From assembly GCF_937881195.1 (NCBI RefSeq), contig NZ_CALGFC010000025.1, forward strand, positions 62,001 to 126,000: a stretch of 64,000 nucleotides of DNA, read 5' to 3'. The notes beneath the pieces are model-generated. The model had not been told where the DNA came from and made no database searches. It worked only from the letters and a program-made list of their open reading frames with translations. Position 1 is the first letter of the stretch, and every line of letters begins with the position of its first letter. A program made the translations under genes and the position numbers. This DNA comes from an uncultured Methanobrevibacter sp. (GTDB lineage: Archaea; Methanobacteriota; Methanobacteria; Methanobacteriales; Methanobacteriaceae). Below are positions 17,297 through 26,037 of this stretch, piece after piece.

Positions 17297-18970
17297 ATGA
17301 TAGATACAAAAATTACTATTAATTCATTAGCTGAAGCGATTTCTGGAAAAATTGTTGGATCTGATGATTTTAGGTCTCCTAATGGATTTACAGGTATTTT
17401 TAATATATTGAAAGACTCTAATGAAGGAGATATTGTAATACGGCATTGGATTGATGAAAAAGGAATAAAAATTGCTTCTAGTAAAAATGTAGCCTGTATA
17501 ATAACTGAAGATCCTAGGGGAAATTCTGTTGATATAGCTACTGATTTAAAGATTCCAATAATCATTGTTCAGAAAATTGAAGAAGCTAATGCAATTGCTT
17601 TGAATTGGTCTATAAAAAAATTTGCCCCTAACTCAAAAAGAGTGATTATTAGTGGTACTAATGGTAAATCAACAACAGCACATATGATTTATCATATATT
17701 AAAATCTACTGGTGCAAATGCATTAACAAATACTGATTCTAAATCTGAATATAACACTTTAATAGATCCAATGGTTCCTAAGATTATTTCTGAATATTCT
17801 TTATCTAATGAAAAATCTTTAGAATATCTTGTTATTGAAGCTTCTGAAGTTCAAGGATGGTTAGGTAAATTAATGCACCATCATGCTCTTTTAATGACAA
17901 AGGCTGTTGATCCAGATGTAGGTGTAGTGACTAATGTTGCCATCGATCATATTGGCTTAGTAAACTCTATTGAAGAAGTTTTTGAAGAAACATCTGGTAT
18001 AGCTAGGGGTATGAAAAAAGGTAGCCTAATTTTAAACTTTGATGATAAAAATGTATTTAGGATGGCTAATTTTGCTAAGAAAAATATTGAACCTTTTTAT
18101 TTCTCAATGAATTCTAATATTGGTGGGTATAAAAATACTAATATTGATAATATTAAAAGTAATTCTGTAGATATTGATTTTCATATTAAAATGGATAAAA
18201 TATTAATTTATGATACAGAAATTGAATCAATAGTTTTTAAATCTGAGCCTATATTGTCTATTGATGAATTACCTTTTAATAGTAATCATTTTATTCAAAA
18301 TACTTTGGCTGCTATCTCTGCTTGTTTATCTCTTGGAATTGAAATTAAAGATATAATTAATGGAATAAAATCTTATAAATCTCTTAAAAGGAGATTTAGA
18401 AAGATAAATCATAATCCTACTATAATTGATGATTTTGCACACAATCCTGAAGGTATAAAAGCAACTGTAAATGCAGTATCTAATCTGCCTCATGAAAATT
18501 TAAAGATTCTTTGTGCAATAAGGGGATCAAGAGGTAAGGAAATAAATGAAATTAATGCTTATGCTCTTGCAGAAGTTATAAATTCTATAAATAAAAAAAG
18601 ATTTAATAAGATTTCTATTAGTAATAGTACTGATAATAGTAATAGTAATAGTAATAGTAATAGTAATAGTAATAGTAATAGTAATAGTAATAATGAATTG
18701 ACTAATAATTGTTCGGATATTGAAATAATTTTATCTAGTAGTTTAGATGTTGTTGATGAAGCAAATTTTGTTGAAGAATTTGAAGAAAATATATTTTTTG
18801 ATGTTTTAAAAAATGAGGGAATTGACTTTATTCATTATAAAGAACTTAAAAAAGCAATTGATTATGTTTATAATTCTTCTAAAGTCGATGATATTATTTT
18901 ATTAATAGGTGCTCAGGGAATGGATCCTGTCGAGGGATTATTAAATGATATAATTAATGAAGATAATTAG
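17297..18970 (+). CDS. Mur ligase family protein, pseudomurein peptide ligase (pMur)
   Basis: Mur ligases add amino acids to a nucleotide-linked precursor with ATP. This protein is about 557 residues from ATG 17297. The ATP-binding GTNGKST is at 120-126. EASEVQGWLG and NVAIDHIGL hold the central-domain metal and acyl-phosphate residues, and DDFAHNPEG (the DxxHNP-type motif) opens the C-terminal domain. RGSRGKEINE follows. The start at 17297 has GGAG 11 bases upstream; an open extension to 17213 has no such site. A (Ser-Asn) tract of about eight repeats interrupts the C-terminal domain. Given the ATP-grasp and MraY-like neighbours it most likely builds the pseudomurein peptide; which residue it adds is not visible. 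Confidence 0.82.
   Translation: MIDTKITINSLAEAISGKIVGSDDFRSPNGFTGIFNILKDSNEGDIVIRHWIDEKGIKIASSKNVACIITEDPRGNSVDIATDLKIPIIIVQKIEEANAIALNWSIKKFAPNSKRVIISGTNGKSTTAHMIYHILKSTGANALTNTDSKSEYNTLIDPMVPKIISEYSLSNEKSLEYLVIEASEVQGWLGKLMHHHALLMTKAVDPDVGVVTNVAIDHIGLVNSIEEVFEETSGIARGMKKGSLILNFDDKNVFRMANFAKKNIEPFYFSMNSNIGGYKNTNIDNIKSNSVDIDFHIKMDKILIYDTEIESIVFKSEPILSIDELPFNSNHFIQNTLAAISACLSLGIEIKDIINGIKSYKSLKRRFRKINHNPTIIDDFAHNPEGIKATVNAVSNLPHENLKILCAIRGSRGKEINEINAYALAEVINSINKKRFNKISISNSTDNSNSNSNSNSNSNSNSNSNNELTNNCSDIEIILSSSLDVVDEANFVEEFEENIFFDVLKNEGIDFIHYKELKKAIDYVYNSSKVDDIILLIGAQGMDPVEGLLNDIINEDN
18635..18692 (+). repeat. In-frame AATAGT hexanucleotide microsatellite in the Mur ligase gene
   Basis: Nine to ten perfect AATAGT units encode alternating Ser and Asn in the C-terminal domain of the ligase. 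Perfect conservation at the DNA level indicates recent slippage. The six-base unit keeps the reading frame. Confidence 0.92.
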
Positions 18971-19663
18971 TATATTTATTTATCAAATTTTAATAATTTG
19001 TATATAATTTAATAATTAAATATACTTTATAATTCATACTTAAGTTTAAAATATTTATTTATATATGATTTTATATTTTTAGATTTTTTATAATTGATAT
19101 TTTTAATATTACTTATTTTTTAATTGAATTCTAGAAAGTATTTTTTAGGAAATTATTTCTTATTAATTAAATTTTGGAAAGAATAATATTGTTCAATTAT
19201 TAATCATATTTAGGAAAATAATTATATTTAGGATTATATTTAGGATAATAATTATATTTAAGAAAATATGTATAAGAGATAAGTATTAATATTAGTTTGG
19301 TCTAAAATATACTTATATAATGTAAGTTTTATATGATATATTCTACCAATAAATATTAATAATAATATGTTATTAATATTAGATATTTAATATTATTTCT
19401 TAATATGTTGGATTTGTTTTCAATACTTCAGTATAATAATACTCTCTTGGTATTATTTTAATACTTTGTATTATTTTAATACTTTGTGTTATTCTAATAT
19501 TTTGTGTTATTGTACTTTTTAGTTAAGTATTTTAATAAATCATTGTATTGATTGATATTATTAGATTTTACATGGATATTCATTGATATATCCTAGTATT
19601 GATATTATATTGATAAATTTATGTGCATTTTATAAAAATAATTTATATTTAAGAGTGAAGCTT
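18971..19663. other. Long AT-rich gap with short tandem repeats
   Basis: No gene is supported in nearly 700 bp. Repeats are evident: ATAATTATATTTAGGA-like units at 19195-19265, and about four copies of a 20-21 bp TTTTAATACTTTGTATTAT-type unit at 19445-19512. The open frame of the next gene extends back to 19583 but is not protein-like. Confidence 0.5.
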
Positions 19664-20113
19664 ATGTTCATTAAAATAAGGAGAGATACATTAATAATTT
19701 TATTACTGGCTTTTATATTAATCCTTTCAGGTAGATTAATAACTTATATAGCCTTTGCATCTTCTCCAGAAATTGAAGATGGTGTTCCAATTTCGGGCAT
19801 CATTATTAAAGGCAATGATATTGTTCCTATTGATAGTATAAGGGCAAATATTGCTAATTCAGGGTTACGTTCTGGAAGTTATATTAAGGGAGATATGTTG
19901 ATAACTTCTAAGCGAGAGGTACCCCTAAATGAGGCGATTAAAAATGCTCAAGAATTTGCAACTTTGACTACAATCCCAGGAACTAAAGTTCAGCCTATTG
20001 CAGCTGCTGATGTTAAAGTTGATAAAAATACTGGTATTGTAACAATAACGGTAATTGAAGATTTTTCAACAGTGGATTTAACTAATGCTACGTCTAAATC
20101 TCCGACGGCATAA
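19664..20113 (+). CDS. Membrane-anchored protein with a POTRA-like extracytoplasmic domain, unknown function
   Basis: From ATG 19664 the protein has 149 residues. A basic start (MFIKIRRD) leads into one hydrophobic helix (LIILLLAFILILSGRLITYIAFA, about 9-31), so the rest is probably outside the membrane. The external part reads PISGIIIKGNDIVPIDSIRANI with a following GLRSGSYIKGD and a closing TGIVTITVIEDF. This order (strand, GN, helix, helix, strand, strand) is what a POTRA domain looks like, as in BamA or FtsQ. That is a pattern match by eye and not a family assignment. Its place after pseudomurein genes makes a wall or division role worth testing. Upstream in-frame sequence to 19583 looks non-coding. 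Confidence 0.6.
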   Translation: MFIKIRRDTLIILLLAFILILSGRLITYIAFASSPEIEDGVPISGIIIKGNDIVPIDSIRANIANSGLRSGSYIKGDMLITSKREVPLNEAIKNAQEFATLTTIPGTKVQPIAAADVKVDKNTGIVTITVIEDFSTVDLTNATSKSPTA

Positions 20114-20837
20114 TTTTTAATATTATGGTGAGGGGATTTAAATATATTAGTTGAAATACTATTTGTTAATTATATTTCTATTTTGATATTTTATTAAAAT
20201 TTTTTTATAAAATAATTATTATAGAAATATTTAAATATTCATCATTTATAATAAAAAGTTTTTATAATGGGAAGTTTATTTTAATTAAATTTTATTTTAA
20301 TTATTTTATATTTCATATAACAATTTTTGCAATAATCTTAATTGGATTTAAATATTAATTAGACTTAAAAATTATTTTTAATTATATTTTGCTTAAATAG
20401 TATAAATAAACTTAAATATTATAAATAAATTAATAATGTTGGTTGTATAATATTATATGATTGTATAATAATATATAATAATTAATTAATCCTAATTTAT
20501 AAGTAATCAAATTATTCAAATTATGATTATTTAAACATAGTTTAGTTTGAATAGCTTAATTAGGTTAATAATACTGAATTAAATTGATTTATCTATATTA
20601 AATCAATATCTAATTAAATCGATATTTAATTAAATTGATATCTATATTAAATCAATATCTAATTAAATTGATATCTACATTAAATATCTAATTAAATTGA
20701 TATCTACATTAAATATCTAATTAAATTGATATCTACATTAAATATCTAATTAAATTGATATCTATATTAAATAATATTAAATCTTTAAATAATATTAAAT
20801 ATTTCAATAAATTTTTATTTAAGGTAATACAAACTAA
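20114..20837. repeat. AT-rich gap with a 29-bp tandem repeat array
   Basis: Four exact or near-exact 29-bp units, ATCTAATTAAATTGAT followed by ATCTACATTAAAT, run from 20657 to 20772. More degenerate copies precede them from about 20580. AATTAAATTGATAT and ATCAATATCTAATT parts also form inverted repeats. The array ends about 65 bp before the next start codon. The left half of the gap shows nothing. Confidence 0.75.
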
Positions 20838-22106
20838 ATGGATGATAACTTGAGAAAAATTCTAATCTTATTAAGCATATTCTTGATTCTTTTTGGTTTT
20901 ATGGCTACTATTTCAGCTACAATGAATGTAATAGTAATTACTGATCCAACTGGTCAGGATATAAATGGTGTTGCTGGGGGAAGTATGTCTTTTGCAGATA
21001 ATATGTTCCAGTCTACATTCTTAATGTCTAAAGAGAAACAATTTGTTGTTTTATCTGGTGGGGAAGGTGATTCTAGTAATAGGCTGAAAGCTATCGTGGA
21101 TGCAATTAGTAGATTAGAAAATGGAGCAACTGCTGCCGAAGGCGCTGCTGCTGCTAGTAGTTATTCGGGGATTAGGCTAATGGTTGGTGGCCCTTCAATA
21201 GGCGCTGCTGTTGGTGGATCTTTTGATGCATATTTAATAACTGTTGAAGATGATAATAGTATTCAAATTACTCCTTATTCTGGAGGATTGGCAGTTTTAC
21301 CTCCTGGAAAGAAAGGTGCTATTATTCATTTAAGAAATACTCATGGTAATCCTCAATATGGTACTGCAACTCAAGTTAGAAGAGAAACTGCTTTGAATAT
21401 TGGTAGAATGATTCGTGATGGTTATTCTGCAACAACTATTGTAGGTCAGGTATTTAAAGAAGTTTCTAACGATGCTGGAGAGAAATATGGGGGAGGAGCT
21501 GTTAATTTAGTTGCAGGAATTTCTACAGGGGATATGTTCACTCCTGAAGAGATTAATACTACTGGTTATCCTATGAATGAACCTTATGTTAAAGTCTGTC
21601 CAAATGATGGTTGGTCTTCGGGATATCCTGCAGCAGAGAATTATGAGACTTGTCCTATTGATGGAACTCCATTAAAAGTTGTTTATGCTTATGAAGCTTT
21701 GACCGATGCAATAACTGTAACACAAGATTCTGTGAGTGTTTCTGTTTATGGAAGTGAAACTCCTGGTCTGTCTGAAACTACTAGTGAGGTTGTAAAAGCA
21801 TCAGTAACTAAATATGGTTATGATTCTAATGCTATTGCCGGTTCCATAAATAAAGGTATTAGAAATGGTCTTATTGTTGGTGTTAACTATGTTGAACCTA
21901 AAGATATAAATGTAAAAGCAGGATCAAAAGCAGTTGGTGTTTATTACACTCCTCTGCCAGATGGAAGATCTTCTCCTCCTTGGAACTTGCCAGTAAGCTC
22001 ATTTGTGTTAGATATATTAGGTAGTATTCAAACAGCTATTGGTATAATACTTATCCTTTTAGTTATATTTAGAAGTAGGTTGCTAAAATCTTTCCAAAAA
22101 AAATAA
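20838..22106 (+). CDS. Large membrane-anchored extracytoplasmic protein, unknown function
   Basis: I do not recognise this 422-residue protein. It has a hydrophobic N-terminus (ILILLSIFLILFGFMATISA, about 8-27) that may be a signal or anchor, and a second helix near the C-terminus (about 390-412) followed by a basic tail. Almost all of the chain would then be outside the cell. The middle contains a Gly/Ala-rich part (GGPSIGAAVGGSFDAY) and a pair of CPNDG and CPIDG knuckles about 20 residues apart that could hold a metal or a disulfide. Codon use and composition are like the core genes, less AT-rich than the gaps. It follows the pseudomurein group and the POTRA-like protein, so a cell-envelope role is a reasonable guess only. 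Confidence 0.65.
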   Translation: MDDNLRKILILLSIFLILFGFMATISATMNVIVITDPTGQDINGVAGGSMSFADNMFQSTFLMSKEKQFVVLSGGEGDSSNRLKAIVDAISRLENGATAAEGAAAASSYSGIRLMVGGPSIGAAVGGSFDAYLITVEDDNSIQITPYSGGLAVLPPGKKGAIIHLRNTHGNPQYGTATQVRRETALNIGRMIRDGYSATTIVGQVFKEVSNDAGEKYGGGAVNLVAGISTGDMFTPEEINTTGYPMNEPYVKVCPNDGWSSGYPAAENYETCPIDGTPLKVVYAYEALTDAITVTQDSVSVSVYGSETPGLSETTSEVVKASVTKYGYDSNAIAGSINKGIRNGLIVGVNYVEPKDINVKAGSKAVGVYYTPLPDGRSSPPWNLPVSSFVLDILGSIQTAIGIILILLVIFRSRLLKSFQKK

Positions 22107-22540
22107 TTTTGTAAAAAAATAATTTTACGAATGGATTTTAAAAAATAGTTTTAAATTAAATATTTTTTGTATTATTAATTAAAAAATTAATTTTTTTTAA
22201 TTATCAATTGTAATATTATCTAAAAGTATTTTATATTTATTTTATATACTATTTATTTAATAATTAAAAGTTAAATATTATTTTGTAAGGAATAATACTA
22301 TAATTTTTAATATGAGTTTTAATATTTATCTTATATGAATAATTATGGGTTTTTAAGATTGATAATTATTTATCTTAAGTTTAATAATTAGTTATAGTTC
22401 TATAATTAGTTATAAATTATATTTATATATTATAGTGAATATTATGGATTTATGTTCATAATACTATTTACTGTTACTTAATGTATTTTTATATATTCAG
22501 ATGAAGTTATTTTATAAAATTAAATGTATATGTGATAATT
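22107..22540. other. AT-rich gap
   Basis: I see only low-complexity sequence, including two GTTATA-type direct repeats near 22390-22420. A GTGATAATT ribosome site lies at the right end, belonging to the next gene. Confidence 0.35.
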
Positions 22541-22948
22541 ATGGCATTAATATTAATTCGTGGAGATAATAATTCAAAATTACTCAATGCAATTGCAGAT
22601 ATTGAGAGACATGCTCAATTGCACTTAATAAATGACCCTCAAAAAATTGATGCGGAATTTGCAGATTCTATAGTTGAAAGTATACTCAATGCTCCTTTAA
22701 GGAACAAATCTAAAGTGGCAACTTCCTTTTTCGTTAGGGAGGATATTACTTTAGCTATAATGCAAATTAAAAAGATTCATCCTCCAGCTCATGTTGTTGT
22801 AGTTAGCGATGAATATAAAGAATATGCTTCTTTAAATAAAAAATTGGACGAAGCTCCAGTATTTAGGGGATATTATTCTAATAAAGCTCAAAAAGGAACA
22901 GAACTTAAAGATTATAAATCTAATATTTCTAACCAAAGACGTAAATAA
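22541..22948 (+). CDS. DUF356-like conserved archaeal protein
   Basis: The protein has about 135 residues from ATG 22541 and begins MALILIRGDNNSKLLNAIADIERHAQL. From memory this matches the methanogen-specific DUF356 family; the assignment is not certain. It continues with a strand-rich IHPPAHVVVVSDEYKEY and a polar tail. No catalytic motif is seen. GTG at 22532 is an alternative start, but the GTGATAATT there works better as the ribosome site for ATG 22541. It stands alone, with AT-rich gaps on both sides. Confidence 0.6.
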   Translation: MALILIRGDNNSKLLNAIADIERHAQLHLINDPQKIDAEFADSIVESILNAPLRNKSKVATSFFVREDITLAIMQIKKIHPPAHVVVVSDEYKEYASLNKKLDEAPVFRGYYSNKAQKGTELKDYKSNISNQRRK

Positions 22949-23349
22949 TAATTTAAAATTAATAATTTAAAAATAAAGTTTAAAAATAAAATTTAAAATT
23001 AATAATTTAAAAATAAAGTTTAAAAATAAAATTTAAAAATAGAAAATGATTAAAGAAAAATTAGTATTATACTATTGAATAATATTATAAAAAAATTATA
23101 AAAAATTAATAAAATGAATATTATATTATTGATAATTAATAAATTTAAGATATTAATATAAATTATCAATATAATAATATGTTAAAAAATTTATAATAAA
23201 AAATAATTTAGAATAAAAATTATAAAATAAAATCTAATAATTCCTAATATAAATTAAATTTCAAATAAAAATTAAAATAAAAATTATTTTAGATAAAATT
23301 TATAATATTTTTAAATTAATTTTCATTTATTTTACCATGATTATATTAT
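22949..23349. repeat. AT-rich gap with a 40-bp direct repeat
   Basis: A unit made of AAAATTAATAATTTAAAAAT and AAAGTTTAAAAATAAAATTT occurs twice in tandem (about 22954-23033). The rest is AT-only filler between convergent genes, without an ORF. Confidence 0.55.
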
Positions 23350-23859
23350 TCATTTTCTTTTAATTTTAACAATATCTCCTAGTGTTGGTCCACCAGAAGA
23401 CTTATTTTTAAAATCTTCTAATTCCATATTTGATATTTTTTCAATCAATATTATATTCAATGCTTTTTCTAATTTTTTAGCTAATTTTATGTCTGGGACC
23501 ATTTTTCCAGATTCAATTCTGTTAATAACAGAAACTTTTTCATAAATTTTTTCACCAAGTTCTTCTCTTGAAAATCCTTTGTTTTCACGAGCTTTTCTAA
23601 CTATTGATTGAAAATCTTCAACTAATTCTTCAGTAGGTTCATCAATTGAATACATAGGTCTTGAAGGTCTAGAATTTTTGTTAAATCCGCTAACTCCATC
23701 TTTTTTACCATTATTTTTAATATTTTTAGGTTTTGGAGGTTCTTTTTGAATTACGCCAAATTTAGAGCAATCTGGGCAAACTTCCATAACAGAGCCATCA
23801 ATTTTTGTTCTTTTTGACTTACCTTCTTCTATGGGTTGTCCGCAAATTTCACATCTCAT
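23350..23859 (-). CDS. Archaeal MBF1 (multiprotein bridging factor type 1)
   Basis: The 169-residue protein starts with a zinc ribbon (Cys3, Cys6, Cys28, Cys31) as in archaeal MBF1. A basic flexible linker (KPKNIKNNGKKDG) follows. The Cro/XRE-type helix-turn-helix at about 84-140 contains REELGEKIYEKVSVINRIESGKMVPD. In eukaryotes MBF1 bridges activators and TBP; archaeal MBF1 is associated with the ribosome and translation. It is transcribed away from the PAN gene. Confidence 0.9.
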   Translation of the reverse strand: MRCEICGQPIEEGKSKRTKIDGSVMEVCPDCSKFGVIQKEPPKPKNIKNNGKKDGVSGFNKNSRPSRPMYSIDEPTEELVEDFQSIVRKARENKGFSREELGEKIYEKVSVINRIESGKMVPDIKLAKKLEKALNIILIEKISNMELEDFKNKSSGGPTLGDIVKIKRK

Positions 23860-24612
23860 AATTAATAATATATTTTAATTATTTTTATATTTTACTTATT
23901 TTTTCTGAAAATTTTTGTTTTAATTATACTAAATATGATCATATTTTATGATAGATGATATTAAAAATACGAACATTTAAATATTATTAAAGACAATTCT
24001 TATATATACAAATTAAATTTAGAATTATTATAATATAAAATTATTATCCCATATCAATAAAATTAGTGTCTTATGTTTATTTTTTTATTTTGAAACTAAA
24101 TTTCAATATTTTAGATTTTTTTAGAATTTAATATATTATTTACAATATTTAATAAGTTATTTATACATGATTAGTCAAATATCTTATTATATTAAGATTT
24201 TTACTAATATTTTATCGGTATCTTATAAATAGTATATAAATAATTATAAATATTATTTTATACATATTATATAATGTAAAATTTTTATAGAAATATTATT
24301 TAAATAAAAATTATATTAAAATCATATCTATTATATTTTTTAGATATTGCACATTTTCAAATATTATATATTTTTGAATGATATATTTTTTAATATTTAT
24401 ATATTTTAATAATATATTTTTTAATATTGTATATTTTTGAATGATATATTTTTTAATTTATGCATAATTTTATGATTATATGATTTTAAAAAACTTGTTT
24501 ATTAATTCATAGTATATTTGAATATTAAAATATTAACTAATTTAGTATTATATTTAAGTAATTATGTCTTTATCCTTAAAATAAAATGAACTTATAGGAG
24601 TGTTCTAAGAAA
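23860..24612. other. Long AT-rich divergent gap between MBF1 and PAN
   Basis: The 750 bp contain no ORF. Between about 24340 and 24460, ATATATTTTTTAATAT and ATATTTTTGAATGATAT units alternate as a degenerate tandem array. Promoters for both genes are expected here. An AGGAGTG ribosome site sits nine bases before the PAN start. Confidence 0.45.
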
Positions 24613-25842
24613 ATGGAAAATTCCCAGTCCCTTCTTAATAAGATCGAAGATCTTAAAAAAGAAGTAAGAATATTAAAAGAAGAAAATACAAAAACTAAAA
24701 GGAATTTAATGTGGAAAGTTAGAAAACTTGAAAAAGACAAAGTTCTAACTGAAAACGAAAAAATTCGTCTTGAAAGAGAAACAAAATCTCTTAGGGGAGA
24801 AGTTGAAAGATTTAGGTCTCCTCCATTAGTCTTGGCTACTATTATGGAAATTTTAGATGAAACTAGAATGACTGTAAAGAGTAGTACTGGTCCTCATTTT
24901 GTAATCAATTATTCAAAATTTTTAGATGAAAAATTACTTGTCCCAGGCTCAAGAGTAGCTTTAAATCAACAAACTTTCAGTGTTGTTGATGTTTTACCTG
25001 CTGAAAAAGATCCTAATGTTTCTGGAATGGAAATTGAAGAAAAACCTTCAGTTACTTATGATTCAATTGGTGGTCTTGAAGACCAAGTTATTGAAGTTAA
25101 AGAAACTGTGGAACTTCCTCTTAAAAAACCAGAACTATTTGAAAAAATAGGTATTGAACCACCAAAAGGTGTTCTTTTATATGGTCCTCCAGGAACTGGA
25201 AAAACTTTGCTAGCTAAAGCTGTAGCTAATGAAACAAATGCAACATTTATTAAAATTGTTGCTTCAGAATTTGTTAAAAAATACATTGGTGAAGGAGCTA
25301 GAATGGTTCGTGAAGTGTTTGAACTTGCAAAAGAGAAAGCACCAAGTATTATTTTCATCGATGAAATTGATGCAGTTGCAGCTAAACGTCTTAAAAGCTC
25401 TACAAGTGGTGATCGGGAAGTACAACGTACTTTAATGCAATTACTTGCAGAACTTGATGGTTTTGAATCTCGTGGAGATATTGGTATTATAGGTGCAACA
25501 AATAGGCCAGATATCCTTGATCCTGCACTTCTAAGACCTGGAAGATTTGATAGATTTATTGAAGTTCCTATTCCAAATGAAGATGGTAGAAAAGAAATAT
25601 TAAAAATCCACACTTCTAAAATGTCTTTATCTGAAGAAGCAGACATTGATCTTCTTGCAACTCTTACTGAAGGAGTTTCTGGTGCAGATTTAAAAGCTAT
25701 TTGTACTGAAGCAGGAATGTTTGCAATAAGGGAAGAAAGAGAAGAAGTGCTTGTAGCTGATTTCATGGACGCTGTTGATAAAATCATGGGCGTTGAACAT
25801 GATGAAGAATACAAAAAAGAAGCTGGAGTAATGTTTGGTTAA
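24613..25842 (+). CDS. pan: Proteasome-activating nucleotidase (PAN)
   Basis: PAN is the hexameric AAA ATPase that unfolds proteins and feeds them to the archaeal 20S proteasome. The 409 residues show an N-terminal coiled coil (about 1-68), an OB domain, Walker A GPPGTGKT at 191-198, Walker B IIFIDEIDA near 247-255, and the arginine-finger region GRFDRFIEVP. Pore-loop residues follow the KYIGEGAR segment. The C-terminus ends VMFG; the HbYX docking motif used to open the proteasome gate would here read Met-Phe-Gly, with Phe in place of Tyr. Proteasome subunits are not in the window. Confidence 0.97.
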   Translation: MENSQSLLNKIEDLKKEVRILKEENTKTKRNLMWKVRKLEKDKVLTENEKIRLERETKSLRGEVERFRSPPLVLATIMEILDETRMTVKSSTGPHFVINYSKFLDEKLLVPGSRVALNQQTFSVVDVLPAEKDPNVSGMEIEEKPSVTYDSIGGLEDQVIEVKETVELPLKKPELFEKIGIEPPKGVLLYGPPGTGKTLLAKAVANETNATFIKIVASEFVKKYIGEGARMVREVFELAKEKAPSIIFIDEIDAVAAKRLKSSTSGDREVQRTLMQLLAELDGFESRGDIGIIGATNRPDILDPALLRPGRFDRFIEVPIPNEDGRKEILKIHTSKMSLSEEADIDLLATLTEGVSGADLKAICTEAGMFAIREEREEVLVADFMDAVDKIMGVEHDEEYKKEAGVMFG

Positions 25843-25881
25843 TTCCAATTCCTTCAACCTTTTTATTATTTTAATTTATTC

Positions 25882-25889
25882 TATATAAA
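25882..25889 (+). promoter_or_regulatory. TATA box of the C/D box sRNA
   Basis: TATATAAA lies 15-22 bases upstream of the terminal stem of the sRNA, roughly where an archaeal TATA box would place transcription start at or just inside the stem. It is downstream of the PAN stop codon, which argues for an independent promoter. Confidence 0.5.
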
Positions 25890-25904
25890 TTAATTTTTTA
25901 ATTA

Positions 25905-25966
25905 TTAGCCAATGATGAACCCTATGAGCTCTGATATGTGATGAATGATGGGCGAACTGAGGCTAA
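25905..25966 (+). ncRNA. C/D box sRNA (2'-O-methylation guide)
   Basis: All four boxes are present in order and with archaeal spacing. Box C is ATGATGA (25912-25918), D' is CTGA (25931-25934), C' is GTGATGA (25938-25944) and D is CTGA (25957-25960). The ends pair perfectly as TTAGCC (25905-25910) and GGCTAA (25961-25966). The two guides are 12 bases each: ACCCTATGAGCT before D' and ATGATGGGCGAA before D. Such RNAs bind L7Ae, Nop5 and fibrillarin and direct methylation of the target base paired five positions upstream of each D box. The targets could not be assigned by eye. The patch is markedly more GC-rich than its surroundings. Confidence 0.9.
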
Positions 25967-26037
25967 ACTTCTTTTTACACTTTTATGTTTTTTTATACTT
26001 ATTTTATAAATTTTTTTAATATATTATTATAATTTGT

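Noticed and set aside
17119..17565. Minus-strand ORF of 148 codons over the Mur ligase start
   Set aside because: Its first half is antisense to the ligase and its second half is Asn/Ile/Tyr-rich AT noise.
25056..25814. Long minus-strand ORF of 252 codons inside PAN
   Set aside because: It lies entirely in the antisense of a highly conserved gene and its sequence is Ser/Ile-rich as expected from complementary codons. No motif is seen.
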